Source: Cliona cf. orientalis
Taxonomy: Eukaryota; Porifera; Demospongiae; Clionaida; Clionaidae
Direction: 5' to 3'
DNA: 64,000 nucleotides
Assembly: GCA_963930775.1 (NCBI GenBank)
Contig: OZ005689.1
Coordinates: 10,118,854 to 10,182,853 of the forward strand
The notes beneath the pieces are model-generated. The model saw nothing but the letters and a program-made list of their open reading frames with translations, was not told the DNA's origin and made no database searches. Shown in pieces: positions 44,487 to 57,000 of the stretch (the first letter of the stretch is position 1; every line of letters begins with the position of its first letter). Both the position numbers and the translations under genes were made by a program.

Positions 44487-44942
44487 GGCCACTACAAATT
44501 GCATAGTTGTTTCCCGTCCTGGCTGTCGCTTCAATAGCATGCGGGCGGGCGGTTAATTTTTATTATTCATTATTCATTATTACCGGATGTGGTATAAACC
44601 ACAAATGGCTGCAGGGGTACATAACTCGAGCTAATCTTGCCATCTTCAGCTGACATGGTAAGCACAGTCTTAGAACTATGAATGAAGCTACTCACGAGTA
44701 TAGCGATCATCCTGCAGAGCGAGAACTGCAGTGAGCAAGTACTGAATGAACCATCAACATCACAACCTTGGCTTGCAACTCGAGCGCACATGGAACAGAC
44801 CGTAAATAATATTGAAATTTTCAATTACGTCATCAATATTTTCGTTTTAATAGAAAATAAGTGCAATAATAGAAAAAGTAGGCGGTAGCTCGAAAGGCAT
44901 GCGGGCGGTGGACGGGAAACTATGATCCAATTTGTAGTGGCC
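44487..44942. mobile_element. GGCC-type MITE with TAA target duplication, second copy
   Basis: Ends GGCCACTACAAATTG and inverted CAATTTGTAGTGGCC are flanked by TAA on both sides. GTTTCCCGTCC and GCATGCGGGCGG blocks are shared with the element at 39947. 456 bp, no transposase. Confidence 0.85.
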
Positions 44943-45032
44943 TAATTGCTTCATGGTTCCTTCGTGGACGTCCAATTGCATGGAGATCAATAATATTATT
45001 TTCATGCCTACTCTGCATCTGTTGTGAACCTC

Positions 45033-45566
45033 CAAGTCGATCTATCGTTTTCTGGAGGCGCTCGACGAGTGGAAGGAGGTGGCACTACACTTCGGCCTCT
45101 CAGACAAGACCATCCAGGAGATTCGCTGGCTTTCTGATGGAAACAGCTTTCGTAGAGAGGTCATGGTGTTGAATTCGAAGTTTTAGTGTCGTCGTTAGTG
45201 AGCTAATGAATATTACAAGAGAAGACATAGACCTTCAGGTGGCTGCCTCCACAGAAGACTCAAGAGGAACAGACCATCAGGAGAACGCACACTTCACCTG
45301 GTGCGCAGCGTTGGTCGCACGTGCGCATGCGCGCATAATTGTCGCGACGTTCACTATCCACGACACTACACAAGTGGGTTCAGCTTGAGGATCTGGAGCC
45401 GAACTGGAGCAGGCTGGAGGAGGCGCTGGTTAGCGCCAATAAAGAGCCTCACGCCGCCATGATTAGGCGCACTCCTACGAACCCAACGATTACCGCCGCC
45501 GCCACCATCACCACGAACTCTGACGACCTAAAGGAAGCGAGCGATCATGACAGTGAAAAAGGTTAA
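45033..45566 (+). pseudogene. Broken Death-domain gene fragment
   Basis: 45033-45186 reads SIYRFLEALDEWKEVALHF and GLSDKTIQEIRWLSDGN, the first helices of a Death domain with its core Trp. It then runs to a stop. 45339-45566 resumes with STTLHKWVQLEDLEPNWSRL and EEALVSAN, the last two helices, followed by a Thr/Ala-rich tail and a TAA. The 150-180 bases between are CpG-rich and out of frame, and I see no clean donor and acceptor pair. Either an unusual intron or an insertion/decay explains it. Death domains mediate homotypic contacts in apoptosis and immune signalling. The fragment may be a relative of the gene at 49982. Confidence 0.6.
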
Positions 45567-45729
45567 TGGAAACGTATCTAAATCAACAATTTAATATGTG
45601 GGGCTGAACCCTATATGATTGACATACCCAGGCCCGTATTTCAAATACCCAAGCAATTTCTGCACCCCTTGCTTTGAGGGACATCTAAATAGTCACATCA
45701 GTAAAGCCATTTTCAGTTGGCTTGATCAT

Positions 45730-45958
45730 CAGTGGCAGATCCGGGGGTGCACAGGAACCCCCCTTTGGGCTGCACCCAGCACTACGAAGTATACTGATGT
45801 TAGGCTAAATGGATTCCGCTTTCTGGCTACAAAACTAAGAAAACTGCTGCTGTGGCTCACCTTAGAATGCTTTAGAAGAAATTCGTTCGAAAAAAGATTG
45901 ATTTGACAACGCAACAGTAAATCAGAATACCCTTCTAGAAATCCTGGATCCGCCACTG
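45730..45958. mobile_element. MITE with CAGTGGCRGATCC ends
   Basis: CAGTGGCAGATCCGGGGG is inverted as CCTGGATCCGCCACTG. ATCAT is repeated on both sides (45725-45729 and 45959-45963). 229 bp, no coding capacity. Confidence 0.75.
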
Positions 45959-46090
45959 ATCATCCATCAACCTTATCCACAACAACGCCGAGTCATTGTA
46001 GCAGAGCAACTGATTCAATTATTATGAATACTTCACGTAAGAGCAACAGCCTTGTGCAATGATCCACCACCTATTATACCGATTTTATAG

Positions 46091-46169
46091 CCTCATATCC
46101 AGGCCATCCCATATTTTTCAACGTTGCATGCAAAAACGTTGAAAAATATGGGATGGACTGGATACGAGG
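46091..46169. repeat. 79-base hairpin
   Basis: Arms include CATCCCATATTTTTCAACGT, inverted around TGCATGCAA. A tiny foldback, possibly a MITE remnant. Confidence 0.8.
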
Positions 46170-46449
46170 GTACCAAATTTATGCATGGTTATATAGGCAC
46201 ATGGTAAGTGGATAGTACACCAGGTGAGATATGCACAGATGGTAGTGAAGAATTAGGAGTCATTGTAGGAGTGCCCATGGGTACTTACCCAGAAAACCAC
46301 GGTACACTAGCAGTGCCAGTGGTGTGACCACATACATGTAGTTTGGTTAACTAATATGCATGAGTGGGATTCTATCTAATTACTCCAAGTAAGGCTTTTG
46401 GGGAAGGAATCTTTCATCTTAAAAATAATGTACACTAGGTATTAGCTAT

Positions 46450-47682
46450 CAGGAGCATATGAACCACCCAAAGGGCGGCGAAGGAGTGTCCGACTGTGTG
46501 TCAGATGTGTTAGGCGAAGTTCATTAGCAATGCTTGGCCTCATATGGAGTGGCCAGCTGCAGGGTAGCGTAAAACCTCGACTATCGGCCATGTTTTTCAC
46601 CTCCGGGTGTAACTCGAAGTAGGAACGGTTCTTCAAAGACCTACAGACTGGTCTTATGGTTCTCTACACAGTGATAAAAAATAATGTACCAGGTCCTCTG
46701 AATAGCAGACATGGTACAGCGATCTCTCGAAGCTCCTGTTCGCTGGCCTGTATTATCGATAACCACCTGGTATTATCGGCTGTACATGCACCTGCACTAC
46801 AATTATTATTGGCCAAATCAAGCTTTTTTGTCTGTCGACTCTTACCTGGTCAAAATTGCCACTCCTGGTCAACAGTACTGAAACCAGCAGGTGTGATTAC
46901 CCTTTACCAATTTCAACCAACTCGTTCGAATTCTATGCAGCATTACTCTGAGATACAGTGAAAACGAGCTATGAATAATCGTTACTGTATTGTATACTTA
47001 TGATTGATAATGACATGATATAAATGCTAATATTAACTTCGGCGATGCTTTCTGGGGTTCATATGAGTACTGTCTCCTTTCTTCTGATCTGGATAAAAGT
47101 AAGTCAAGGGTCTAATATCAGTTTAGGGGATGTAGCTAGCTTCCAGCCCTTACGATCCACCACCCTTCAGTACGCCATGTTACGCCCATTCAAATTGGTT
47201 CGACACGATTCTGTACCCTTCTCTCACCTGTATTTAAGTTGTAGAAGTAAGTTGAGCCTACCTGGTATCTTCAAACGAGTCTAAAACCTCTGATCTAATC
47301 TTCGAGCATAAACGGATCATCTTTATAAATTTTTCCGTATAAAAGTGTAAATGTCCATAAAATAATGGTCGATAATCGATGTACGCTCGGCCGATAACAC
47401 AAGTCGGCCGATAATCGAGGTTTTACGCTATTTCCATTGGTTAAGCTCCATTATGATAGTGATAGCACCGCCCGTAGTACACCGTCTACAACCACACTAC
47501 AGACTAAGTCAATTAGCTAGTACAGTGTGGCTTGTACAAAAGTAATCTGCTATGCACCGCACCAGCTGCACGTTTCAAATATGGAAGTGTAGTCTTAAGT
47601 ACTTCGCCTAACACATACTACAGCCAACCCTACGGTAGTCGGACGCTCCTTCGCCGCCCTTCGGGCGGCTCATATGCTCCTG
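46450..47682. mobile_element. Terminal-hairpin element with a nested insertion
   Basis: The ends CAGGAGCATATGA, AAGGGCGGCGAAGGAG and TGTGTTAGGCGAAGT are inverted at 47607-47682. Each end contains a GCCGCCC/GGGCGGC self-complementary block, as in the elements at 2361 and 48301. Inside sits a second element (46565-47430). Confidence 0.75.
46565..47430. mobile_element. Nested element with AGCGTAAAACCTCGA ends
   Basis: GTAGCGTAAAACCTCGACTA and its inverted partner at 47403-47430 bound 866 bp. About 430 bases of the interior (46850-47290) are shared with 55395-55810. An 86-codon frame (47024-47284) has a same-length counterpart at 55547-55807, differing at 16 residues. The sequence contains several GATAAT/ATTATC motifs next to GGCC or TCG. 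Confidence 0.75.
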
Positions 47683-47716
47683 GTATTATATTCCATGTCA
47701 ACAGTCTATATACAAG

Positions 47717-48099
47717 TACCGTAGAATCCCGCAATTACGCCCCCCCTCGCGCATAAGCCCCCCTGCTTTTCTAGCTCAAGTTCCTGCATAGGTAGTTTTG
47801 TCTCGCGTATAAGCCCCCCCTCCCTGACTGTAAAATGGAGTCCATAAGTCAATAAAAACAGTAGCTACAGCTAGCAAACTAGCTATTTGCGTCATGATAT
47901 GCCTTTCTTTGTCGTTTTTCTCAAGTTTTGCCCACCAGACTGCCAGAGAAAGTGCAGAGATCGCGCGCCCACGTGGCATTCGACGGTCGGTAATGGTCGT
48001 CACACGGAAATGTTAGGATCCCGCGTATAAGCCCCCTCCGCACTTTTGCCCAATCCTAGCATGCACAAAGCGGGGGCGTAATCGCGGGATTCTACGGTA
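47717..48099. mobile_element. TACCGTA-ended MITE (GAATCCCGC type)
   Basis: TACCGTAGAATCCCGC and ATTACGCCCCC are inverted at the right end. 383 bp with several GCGTATAAGCCCCC blocks inside. TA forms the boundary on both sides. Confidence 0.85.
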
Positions 48100-48300
48100 C
48101 ATGTTACTATTCGTAGCAGTGTAATAAAAGTGCATACTGTGGGATAACAGGCTAGGTAAACAATAAAACTAGACATATGAAGGGTATATGGATTGGGAGC
48201 ACATCATCTCCCACCTTGGCGATGCTACTCTTGGCCCCTGTGATATAGCGTATGTGTATGTACATGCAGACACTTGGCATCCTGGTCAGTTTGTAGAACT

Positions 48301-49555
48301 AAGGGCTTATCGAGCCGCCATAGGCGGTAAGAGGGCATGTAACCTGCATATAGCGCTAACGTAGATGGCAAAATCCTACTTGTTACTAAAAGAACTAAAC
48401 GTTCGATGAACAGGCAACATTTGTACCTGGTTTTATAGTGACCTACTTTCACGCTAAGCCTTTGTTGGTAGCACCAAAGATCCAGAAGGCAACACCGATC
48501 GTCGAGACAATTAAGTAAAAACGAGGCTATACTCGAGTCGATCAGAGACGGTGGCGATAAAAAACAGCTCTGAGCTGATAAAACACCATCACACACTGTA
48601 TCAGACTAAGCTGGAGTCATGAGACATTGAAGGCCTTTGTTTTACGCTAGCATTCGAAACAACAACAAAACCAGAAGCTTATAGCGTACACCGCCAATAT
48701 TATTATCGACTACCAAATGTACCGCGAGTAGAATTCCTTACCCGTAGGTCGTATGATCATGAAACTTGGACCAGCTGAAAGAACGTCCTTTACCCGTCCA
48801 AATGGTGCCTGTTTCAATTTCATGTATTATCGACTTTACATATACTATCTATACATCATTTATCGACCACTGAGTATATCTTCGCATTATTTTACGGTAT
48901 AGAAAAGAAATCATACTTCTACGATCTATACCAATGTGTCCTTTCATCGGATGATGCATTTGCTTGATTGGTAATTGTAAAAATTTGTGCACATTTTGTG
49001 TAGCGCCTGGCTGTAGAGCATGGGAAAAAAATAAACTATCGATTTAGGCCTCCAAACTTTCGCCGCTCGATCTTTGCATCCCGTTAGTGCGATAATCATA
49101 TTCATTGTATAAGTAACGACCGTAAGTATTGTGCAGCGCGACCACATGGCAGGTTGAAGTCACGCTGGGTCAACTCGGCCCATGCCCCCAAATACAATAC
49201 GGAGCATGCGCAGTTGGTATTTTGGGGTCGTCGATAATTGATATGTCCGAGGTCGATAATACGTACTGGTCGATAATTGGCGGCGTACACTAGCTACCCC
49301 ATCGCTTCTGTTGAGTGGTAAAGTGAACGGGAGCTTTACACTGTTGGAGACTCAGATTCGGCTCAATTTTTTTACTTACACTTGGCAGTGATGGGAACCA
49401 CTTGAAAGGACCATGATAGCCTCTCTTCTCTGTCAAATTTCAAAAGAACAAAATTTCATAGCTAGTTAAAACTCTATTTTTAGTAACATGTAAGGATTTC
49501 ACTGACAATGTACGTTACATGCCCTCTCGCCTCCTTTGGCGGCTCAATAAGCCTT
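48301..49555. mobile_element. Terminal-hairpin element, GAGGGCATGTAAC family
   Basis: AAGGGCTTATCGAGCCGCC and AGAGGGCATGTAAC are inverted at 49514-49555. A short GCCGCC/GGCGG hairpin lies in each end. The interior contains at least six TCGATAAT-type motifs (48700-49275) and no transposase domain. The ends match the 186-bp element at 2361. Confidence 0.75.
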
Positions 49556-49981
49556 TGATAGATCTTAACTATTCTTATTTCACATACAGAAACTGAAGCA
49601 CTTCTCTCCACAACCGATAACAAAATACTTAGTAAGACCAAGTCGGCATATCATTAAAGATTGCATGCAGTACATCTAAACACTAACTAATTTATGTTCC
49701 CTCTCTCTTCCCTTCCATGTGCATGCATAAATGTGACCGGATCTGAGAAAATCCACCATATATATTTGTCAATCCTTGAAATAGTTATCTGTATGTTTGG
49801 ATAGCTTATAGGGCTAACCTGCCTCCAAGTCTCAAATACATCGTGCACTTGGCTGTGGAGCTAGAGCGCTTTGGTTGCGATCGTGCCACACCCCCCCCCC
49901 CCCCCCCAATAATGAATAAATTACGGTCTAAAAGTGTTGCTATGCATGTGTATAGCATATATACGTGACCCGGAAATCACT
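49556..49981. other. 5' flank of the Death/ankyrin gene
   Basis: Includes a 17-base poly-C run (49891-49907) and a TATA-like GCATATATACG at 49957-49967, about 20 bases before the ATG. Confidence 0.4.
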
Positions 49982-52900
49982 ATGGGTGGAGCAGTTCGAA
50001 ATGAACGAGCAATGGGTCGGATTTTGTCATTGGCAACAGGCGCCGATTGTCCTTCAGTGCCCAAGAAGCTATTAAAGGTGAGCAAACATACAGTACTTCA
50101 ATGAATAATATAGATAGGGAATTCTAATTAGTGCCTATAGCAACGGGCTCCATGTATGGTAGCTATACAGGCTAGCTAGGTAGGTCAAAATAAAGGCTTA
50201 TTTCGCCTTGGTAACTTACATTTACCCTGGCAACAGATAGTAGAAAGTTTCTTGACATAAATATGACAAATTCATATTTTTTGACGGGAGATGCTAAAAA
50301 CGCGCATAATATGCCTCTAGGCACTTGCCATTAATTATTATTGTTCTATGTGTCATAATTTTTCCATAGTAGATTAGTTTTAATTGACTGTTCATGATAA
50401 TACTATACCTCCCCCTAGTGTGGCTTTAATTTGAGAGATTGCTTGTCAAAGAAGTCCACTAATAAAGTTACATAATATCGACTGAGCTCTACCGCAGTAC
50501 TGATGGTAGAGTATTGATGGTAGAGCCGTATAGCTGAGCATACAGTTAGACTACCTACCTAACTTCTGTAGAGACAGTGAGACAAAAGAGTTCTAGACTT
50601 GACTCATGAGACTGTGACAGTTAAAGGTATGTAGGCTTTTATAGCATATGAAATGTACATACGTAAAAAAATGATGGGATACAAAGGTTGTACAACATGT
50701 GAATACAAAAATAGCTATGATAACTGTTCTAGGATGCTGCTTAAAGACAATTAATTAGCTAGTACACTAATTCTATTTCAGCGAGTACGGGTAAATCATC
50801 TACAATTTGCGTGTAACCGGTTACAATGGGGTTGCCACCCCTTGACTACATATTAACCCCCATCTTTAGCAGAAATAACCCCTACACGTGTGTACAGACC
50901 CCCTCTCCCCTACAGAGGAAGATGACTGGAATATTTTGTCTGTTGAGTGTGGCTCACTAGCTGCTAAGTGGGAGCAGCTCAGTGCCTATCTTGGTCTTGC
51001 TAAAGCCGATATTGATAGGATAAGGGAAAGCCATGCCAGGGACATTGTTGGATGCTGGAGTGAGGCCCTCAGCCAGTGGATTAAGCAGAACTACTCCACT
51101 CAGCAATTTGGTTTACCATCGTGGAGGTCTCTACTAAAAGCAGTGGCTATGGTGGACAGACGTCTCTGCAAGGAGCTGGCTGCTAAACATCCATTAGGTA
51201 CAACTTCACACAATTAATATGATATAACTGATCCTGGTATAAAGTTAATTTGACTGGATCAAATAAAAGGTAAATTTATATAATATTTGTTCTGTCAGAG
51301 ATCCTACAAGTACCTTCTGTTGTTGTCCAACCACCAGCCATTCCTGAGAAGAGACAAAAAAGTAAGTTTATAGTTGCATTGCTGTATTTCATCTAAAGTT
51401 CAACACCCCTATTTTATAACTCTCGGCTCATGCACGAGGGTTACGGTAGTGGTATATGTGGTTCTGTCAGTCTGTATGTCTGTTACCAAGCTAGCTGCTA
51501 CATACCTCCCAAAGTGAAGGTTTAAAAAGTTCCTTACGGCATTCCAAACGCTTGACATTGTATTGTATAATTTTCACTGAAAAACTCTGTTCTCCAGTTT
51601 TAGCGTCATTTGTTGATTCTAAGCTTCTCGACTCCCCTGCTAATGATAGCATGGATTTATGTATAAACAGAATGCAGTATGTCGCGTGCTATAATACAGT
51701 ATGTATGTATTATTAAATTAAATCCTTGGTGCACGTGTTTAGGCACATGCACACTGCATGGTTCCACCACCATGTATCAACTTCCTAGCTCAGCTCATTG
51801 TCAGGCTTTCGACTGTATGTTTAGCTGCCATGCCATGTGCATTCTTTTGGTACCCTTTGACTCTCTGGCAAGCTAGGCTTGCATGCATGCACATGGTGCT
51901 TGGACCCAAGTGAGCAACTTGCAGCGATAATAGTGGATATGCAATACTGCTCGGTGTACTTCAGTCTTGCCCCAAGATTTTGCATCATAGTCCTTAAAGA
52001 TGTTTTGAAGAAGCTATATAGCTGCTAATATCTGCAAAAATCGGAGACTATAATACTATTGTGATGGAAGTTGACTGGATATCAGCAGTACTAGTACAGA
52101 GCCAGTATAATGCAACACACCAGAGTGTAGCTAATGCCATGCAACATGCCAAGGGTTTTATGCTCGAGAGAGCTCTAGTTTTTAGTTGTTGCCACATGTA
52201 TGTGTAAGCAGATTAGCATCATTAGAATTACTCTTAACTGGCTTGAGCATTATTATTTAATGTTGTGTGCTGAATATTTGAAGTAAATGTACTGTATCTG
52301 TGTAATACCGTAATTCGCGAATATTTCGTTGTTAAAATATTTTCGGACAGCTTGGCTTGTGCGAAAATTAAACGCGCAAAAATACATATGCAATATTGAC
52401 GATAATGTGGGACAGGGTCGTTTGTCCGAAAATTATTTAACGCAAAAGACTATTGCACGAAATATTTTAGACACGAAATATTCACAATTTACGGTACACA
52501 ATGTATTCACAAGGGTATGAAGTGGTGTTACAACTGTGCAGGTATGGATATGATTCGCTCTAATGTGGAAGAGATAAATGCACTTTTTTCCTCACTTGTG
52601 CTCGAAATCCAGTTGGCTCTCCAGTCCCAGAGTGATATCAGGAACGTGAGGGACTTTCTAACCACCTTTTTCAAGTATGACTTTTCTGAAACATCTGATT
52701 TGGAGAAATTATTTGCTACTATCACCCTCAATGATCTGTGGGATTATCATCATTTCAGCCCTTTGGAGCGACTAATCAACAAGTTTCTACCAAACGACCA
52801 AAAAGTGGGGAGCCTTATGAAAGAGTACAAGGCCCATCTCTCTGGATTCTACCTCACAACAAGGCTTATTGACTATATGGAGTACCAGAATTTGTCTGTG

Positions 52901-54051
52901 GATGATTCTGATGAGGAATGTGATCAACCCTCTCCAAAGCTCACCCCAAAGCAATACAAGAAGGTCAAGGTTGTGCTTCGATTTGAGCGAAAGATTTCGC
53001 AGGTTTCGTTAGACTACGTTGTGAAGCTGTGGCAATCTTTTGCTGAGGAGTACGAGATTCCCTCTCTGACGGCAGTCATTGATAGGATAGTTGCTGGGAG
53101 CCTGGAGGTGACATGGAGAGTGCCACAATACATAGCCGATGCCATCCTTCCAAGGTCGAAGTTCTTCCGAAGACATGGGATAGTCCTCGTCTCTATTGAT
53201 GATGTCATTATCTATGATGAGAAACAAATGGTGAGTACACTATTGTACTTGGTTAATATTATAACGAGGAATTTCGAGGGAGAATACTATAGATGCAAGA
53301 TAAAAAAATAATGTAGCAGAGCTGCTAATTAATACTACGTGGCTGTTTCCATTTTGTATATCACAGGCTGCTAAAGAGAAGAGATTTTTGGAGCTCTGTT
53401 ATGATGGCGCTGCAGACATCAGAGATTTCTCATCTCTCCTAGCCCAGGGGGTGGAGCCTAATATCTATGATAAAGTAGGTGCCACTGCATGGCAATAGAC
53501 AAATATCTGTGTTGACATGATCTGGTGTATTGTTCTGTATGTTAGCATGGCCAGCATCCCCTCTGGTGCGTCAGCTATCATGGGAGACAAGACTTGGTTG
53601 AATTGTTTCTCAAGTATCATGCTGATATTGACATGACAACAAAGGTGAAATACACATAGTTTTCCCATCATATTCATGATAGAATTAGCTATTGTCTTTC
53701 CTTATCTTGTACAGAATGACTTCGGAGAAACAGCTTTGGTGACAGCTGTGGTCAAAGGTCATGTCCATGTTACTGAGATCTTAGTGAGGAATGGGGCAGA
53801 TGTGAACTGCAGAAATAAGGTGAGAGTGTTGATCCCTGTAACACAAGTGTGCATAACGTGGCCAGTGATCAATAAGGCATTGTATTATGTGAACTAGTGG
53901 GATGTACAAGGTATGAGTAACAAACATTCAGCATGAGCTGCTAATAGTTGACATGCATACGTCGTGGTTCCTCCCTTTGACGCTAATAAAATACTCTCTC
54001 TCTGTGTCCTAGTCATAGGCAGCGGAACCAGGGGGGGGGGGGGGGGGGCCA

Positions 54052-54084
<33 letters not shown>

Positions 54085-57000
54085 ACTTTTCAAGGCTGAC
54101 ACACCCACTTTTGCCTTATGCTAAACAAAAAATAATGAACTTGTCAATTTTACCTGTTTGCAATAGCCTCCATCAGTTCTGAGTCAAATACCGTAAATCG
54201 CGAATATTTCGTGTCTAAAATATTTCATGCGATAATTTTTTGTGTTAAATAATTTTCGGACAAACGACCCTGTACCGCATTGTCGATAATATTGCACATA
54301 TGTATTTGGTGCGTTTAATTTTCGCACAAGCCATGCTGTCCGAAAATATTTTAACATCGAAATATTCGCGATTTACGGTATATGCTAATTTCATTGCTGC
54401 TCTCCTTGAAATCGACTGTTTTTTGCCTGTTGTCCATATAGTTGTTTCACGGACGCGGTCCCACTAATTAGTGGGTGTGGCTTAAAATTTTGCGTGTGCG
54501 CTCCGCGTGTGGATCAAATTACATCTTGGCCCCCTCACATTCAATATGCTTCCGCCGCCTATGGTCCTAGTCATTACTTTCCATTGGTAACTGGTGAGTG
54601 TTTATAGCATAAGCCATCAGAATATTATTGGCTTATACATAATACCAGCACCCCCCCCCCCCCCCCCCCCCCCACCTGGGCCAGTTATCAGTATCTAGTT
54701 TACGACATATTTTACTGGATTATACGGACATCGCTGAAGAGTTTACAGACCTGAAAGTTTCGGTAGCCATTGCATACCAAGGGAAGTAAACAGGAAGAAA
54801 AGGACGATATTACCAGCAAGAAGGCGTGGCGAAGAAGTTTTATGCCAATTTGATAGAAATCGGATGAAGTATCTGGCGGTTAGAGGGAGAAACAGGCCTA
54901 GCAAGAGATAGATATTCCATCATCACAGTCACACCTAAGGTGGATGCTGATGCCTAGAGTCCTTCATGATTTTATCGTACAGTTGAAACGGTTCTAGTGT
55001 CAATTTTATGCTTAGTATCAACACATTCATGGCTGCTGTTTAAAGACAAAGCAAGCTATTATTAATAATATTATGAGAAGATAGATATAATGAGAGGACA
55101 TCCCGATGTAGCGTAAGACCTCGACTATAGGCCGAGTTATTATAAGTTCGGCTCGTAAGTCGACTTAGGAACATTTTCAGACCTTGCTTCAAAGTTCTAT
55201 AGACAGATCTTCACCTCCTCTACAAGAGGATATCCAGATGAAGACAACACGACAATCAGAGACGACGCTATAGTCCTCCAAATCCCGATGGTCGGGCCTC
55301 GATTGCCGTCCACGGACATTTGTTATCAGCCGCTCATACTGCATGAATGCAGCAATTATCGGCCAAATCGAGCCTTTTAGTCTGTCGATACTTACCTGTT
55401 CAAAATTGCCACTTCTGGTCAACAGTACTGAAACCAGCAGGTGTGATTACCCTTTACCAATTACAACAGCTCTTTCTTATGCAGCATTGCTGAGATACAG
55501 TGAAAACGAGCTATGAATAATCATTACTGATAATGGCATGATATAAATGCTAATATTAACTTCGGCGATGCTTTCTGGGGTTCATATGAGTACTGTCTCC
55601 TTTCTTCTGATCTGGAAAAAAGTAAGTATAATGTCTAATATCAGATTAGGCCATGTAGCTAGCTTCCAGCCCTCACGATCTGCCACCATTCAGTACGCCA
55701 TATCACGCCCATTCAAATTGGTTCAACACCATTCTATACCCTTCTCTCCCTTGTATTTTTGTTGTAGAAGTAAGTTAAGCCTACCTGGTATCTTCAAACG
55801 AGTCTAAAACCTATGATCCATTCTTCTCGATAAGGACTAGGTGCCAATAAATGGCACATTCGCCATTATGGAGAAGAATAGGCAGTGACAATAGTAAGTA
55901 CTGGTTGACTATAAAATTATGGTATTGTGATATCTGTGCATTAGCACACACAGCTCATTGATTAATAGGGCCTACCTCTCTGGATTCTAGTTAATGAAAG
56001 CCTACTGCATGATCTTTCTTTCGTAAAAGAACCAAGTTCATATGTCACTCCTGGTGGGAGTTACAAATCGGGAAAGTTTGTATGCCGATAAATGGCGGCT
56101 TATGCTACATACTGTACGTATTTTGGATTTTCCTGTGAGGATAACTTTGCCAGCACTAGATACTTTGTCATAGTGAGGAAGTGGTCGTTGTTCAGCTCCC
56201 TAGCTCTCCCCAATAGTACTGCTCATGCACATTCAACCTCTGTCCACTAGTGTCTCGATCTTCTACTAGAAACTCTCTCTTTCACATGCTACAGAAAGGA
56301 ATATCAGTTCTTTGGAAAGCAAGCTCTATAGGACTTACTGAAATAGTTCTGGACACCTCTTTATTCAGAACACAGCTAGATAGAGTTGTATACAAAACTA
56401 TCCCTTAAAATGAGGGCTCCTCACTAGTCAGGAACTTGATTCCACTGCAATGTACAAATTAAAATTAGTCATGTTGCTCTAAATTGACCTCATTATTTCT
56501 ACATGCATCAATATCACCCGCACTTTGATGGCACCTTGCTCTAAACTGAGCACACCATTCTACAATATTGACCATGGACCTGTAATGGTGTTATACCTTA
56601 CTAAGGTAGTTGATATCAGCCCCGTGGTCGATGAGTATAGCTGCTGGATCATAGCAAACCCTTGCCACAGGCAGCAAACAGGGCTGTATCTCCACATTCA
56701 TTCTGCGACAATACAACACAAACGAGCACACACACATGTACACTTAGACATAATAATAATTATTGTATGAAGCTATATAACATCAAAGGCACCGCCCGTG
56801 CTTTAATGATATCCGGTAACGTAGAGCGTGCTCAATATGGCCAATATTGTACGGACAATAAAGCATGCTAACGGGCTTTAATTAGAAATTTAAAGTCGAA
56901 GAAGCAAGTATTCGCCTTGATACTGTTCAGACTAACTTTTAAATTGAACAGTTGTCACAAATTAAAGAAGCTTTCAATTGAGCATGACAATTAAAGGTCA

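Larger units (their letters stand above)
54014..54563. mobile_element. hAT-type MITE with 8-bp target duplication
   Basis: The ends CATAGGCAGCGGAA and inverted TTCCGCCGCCTATG are flanked by GTCCTAGT on both sides (54006-54013, 54564-54571). An 8-bp duplication is diagnostic of hAT. Just inside the left end lies G18-CCATG-C31. The MITE at 54189-54380 is inserted within it. Confidence 0.85.
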
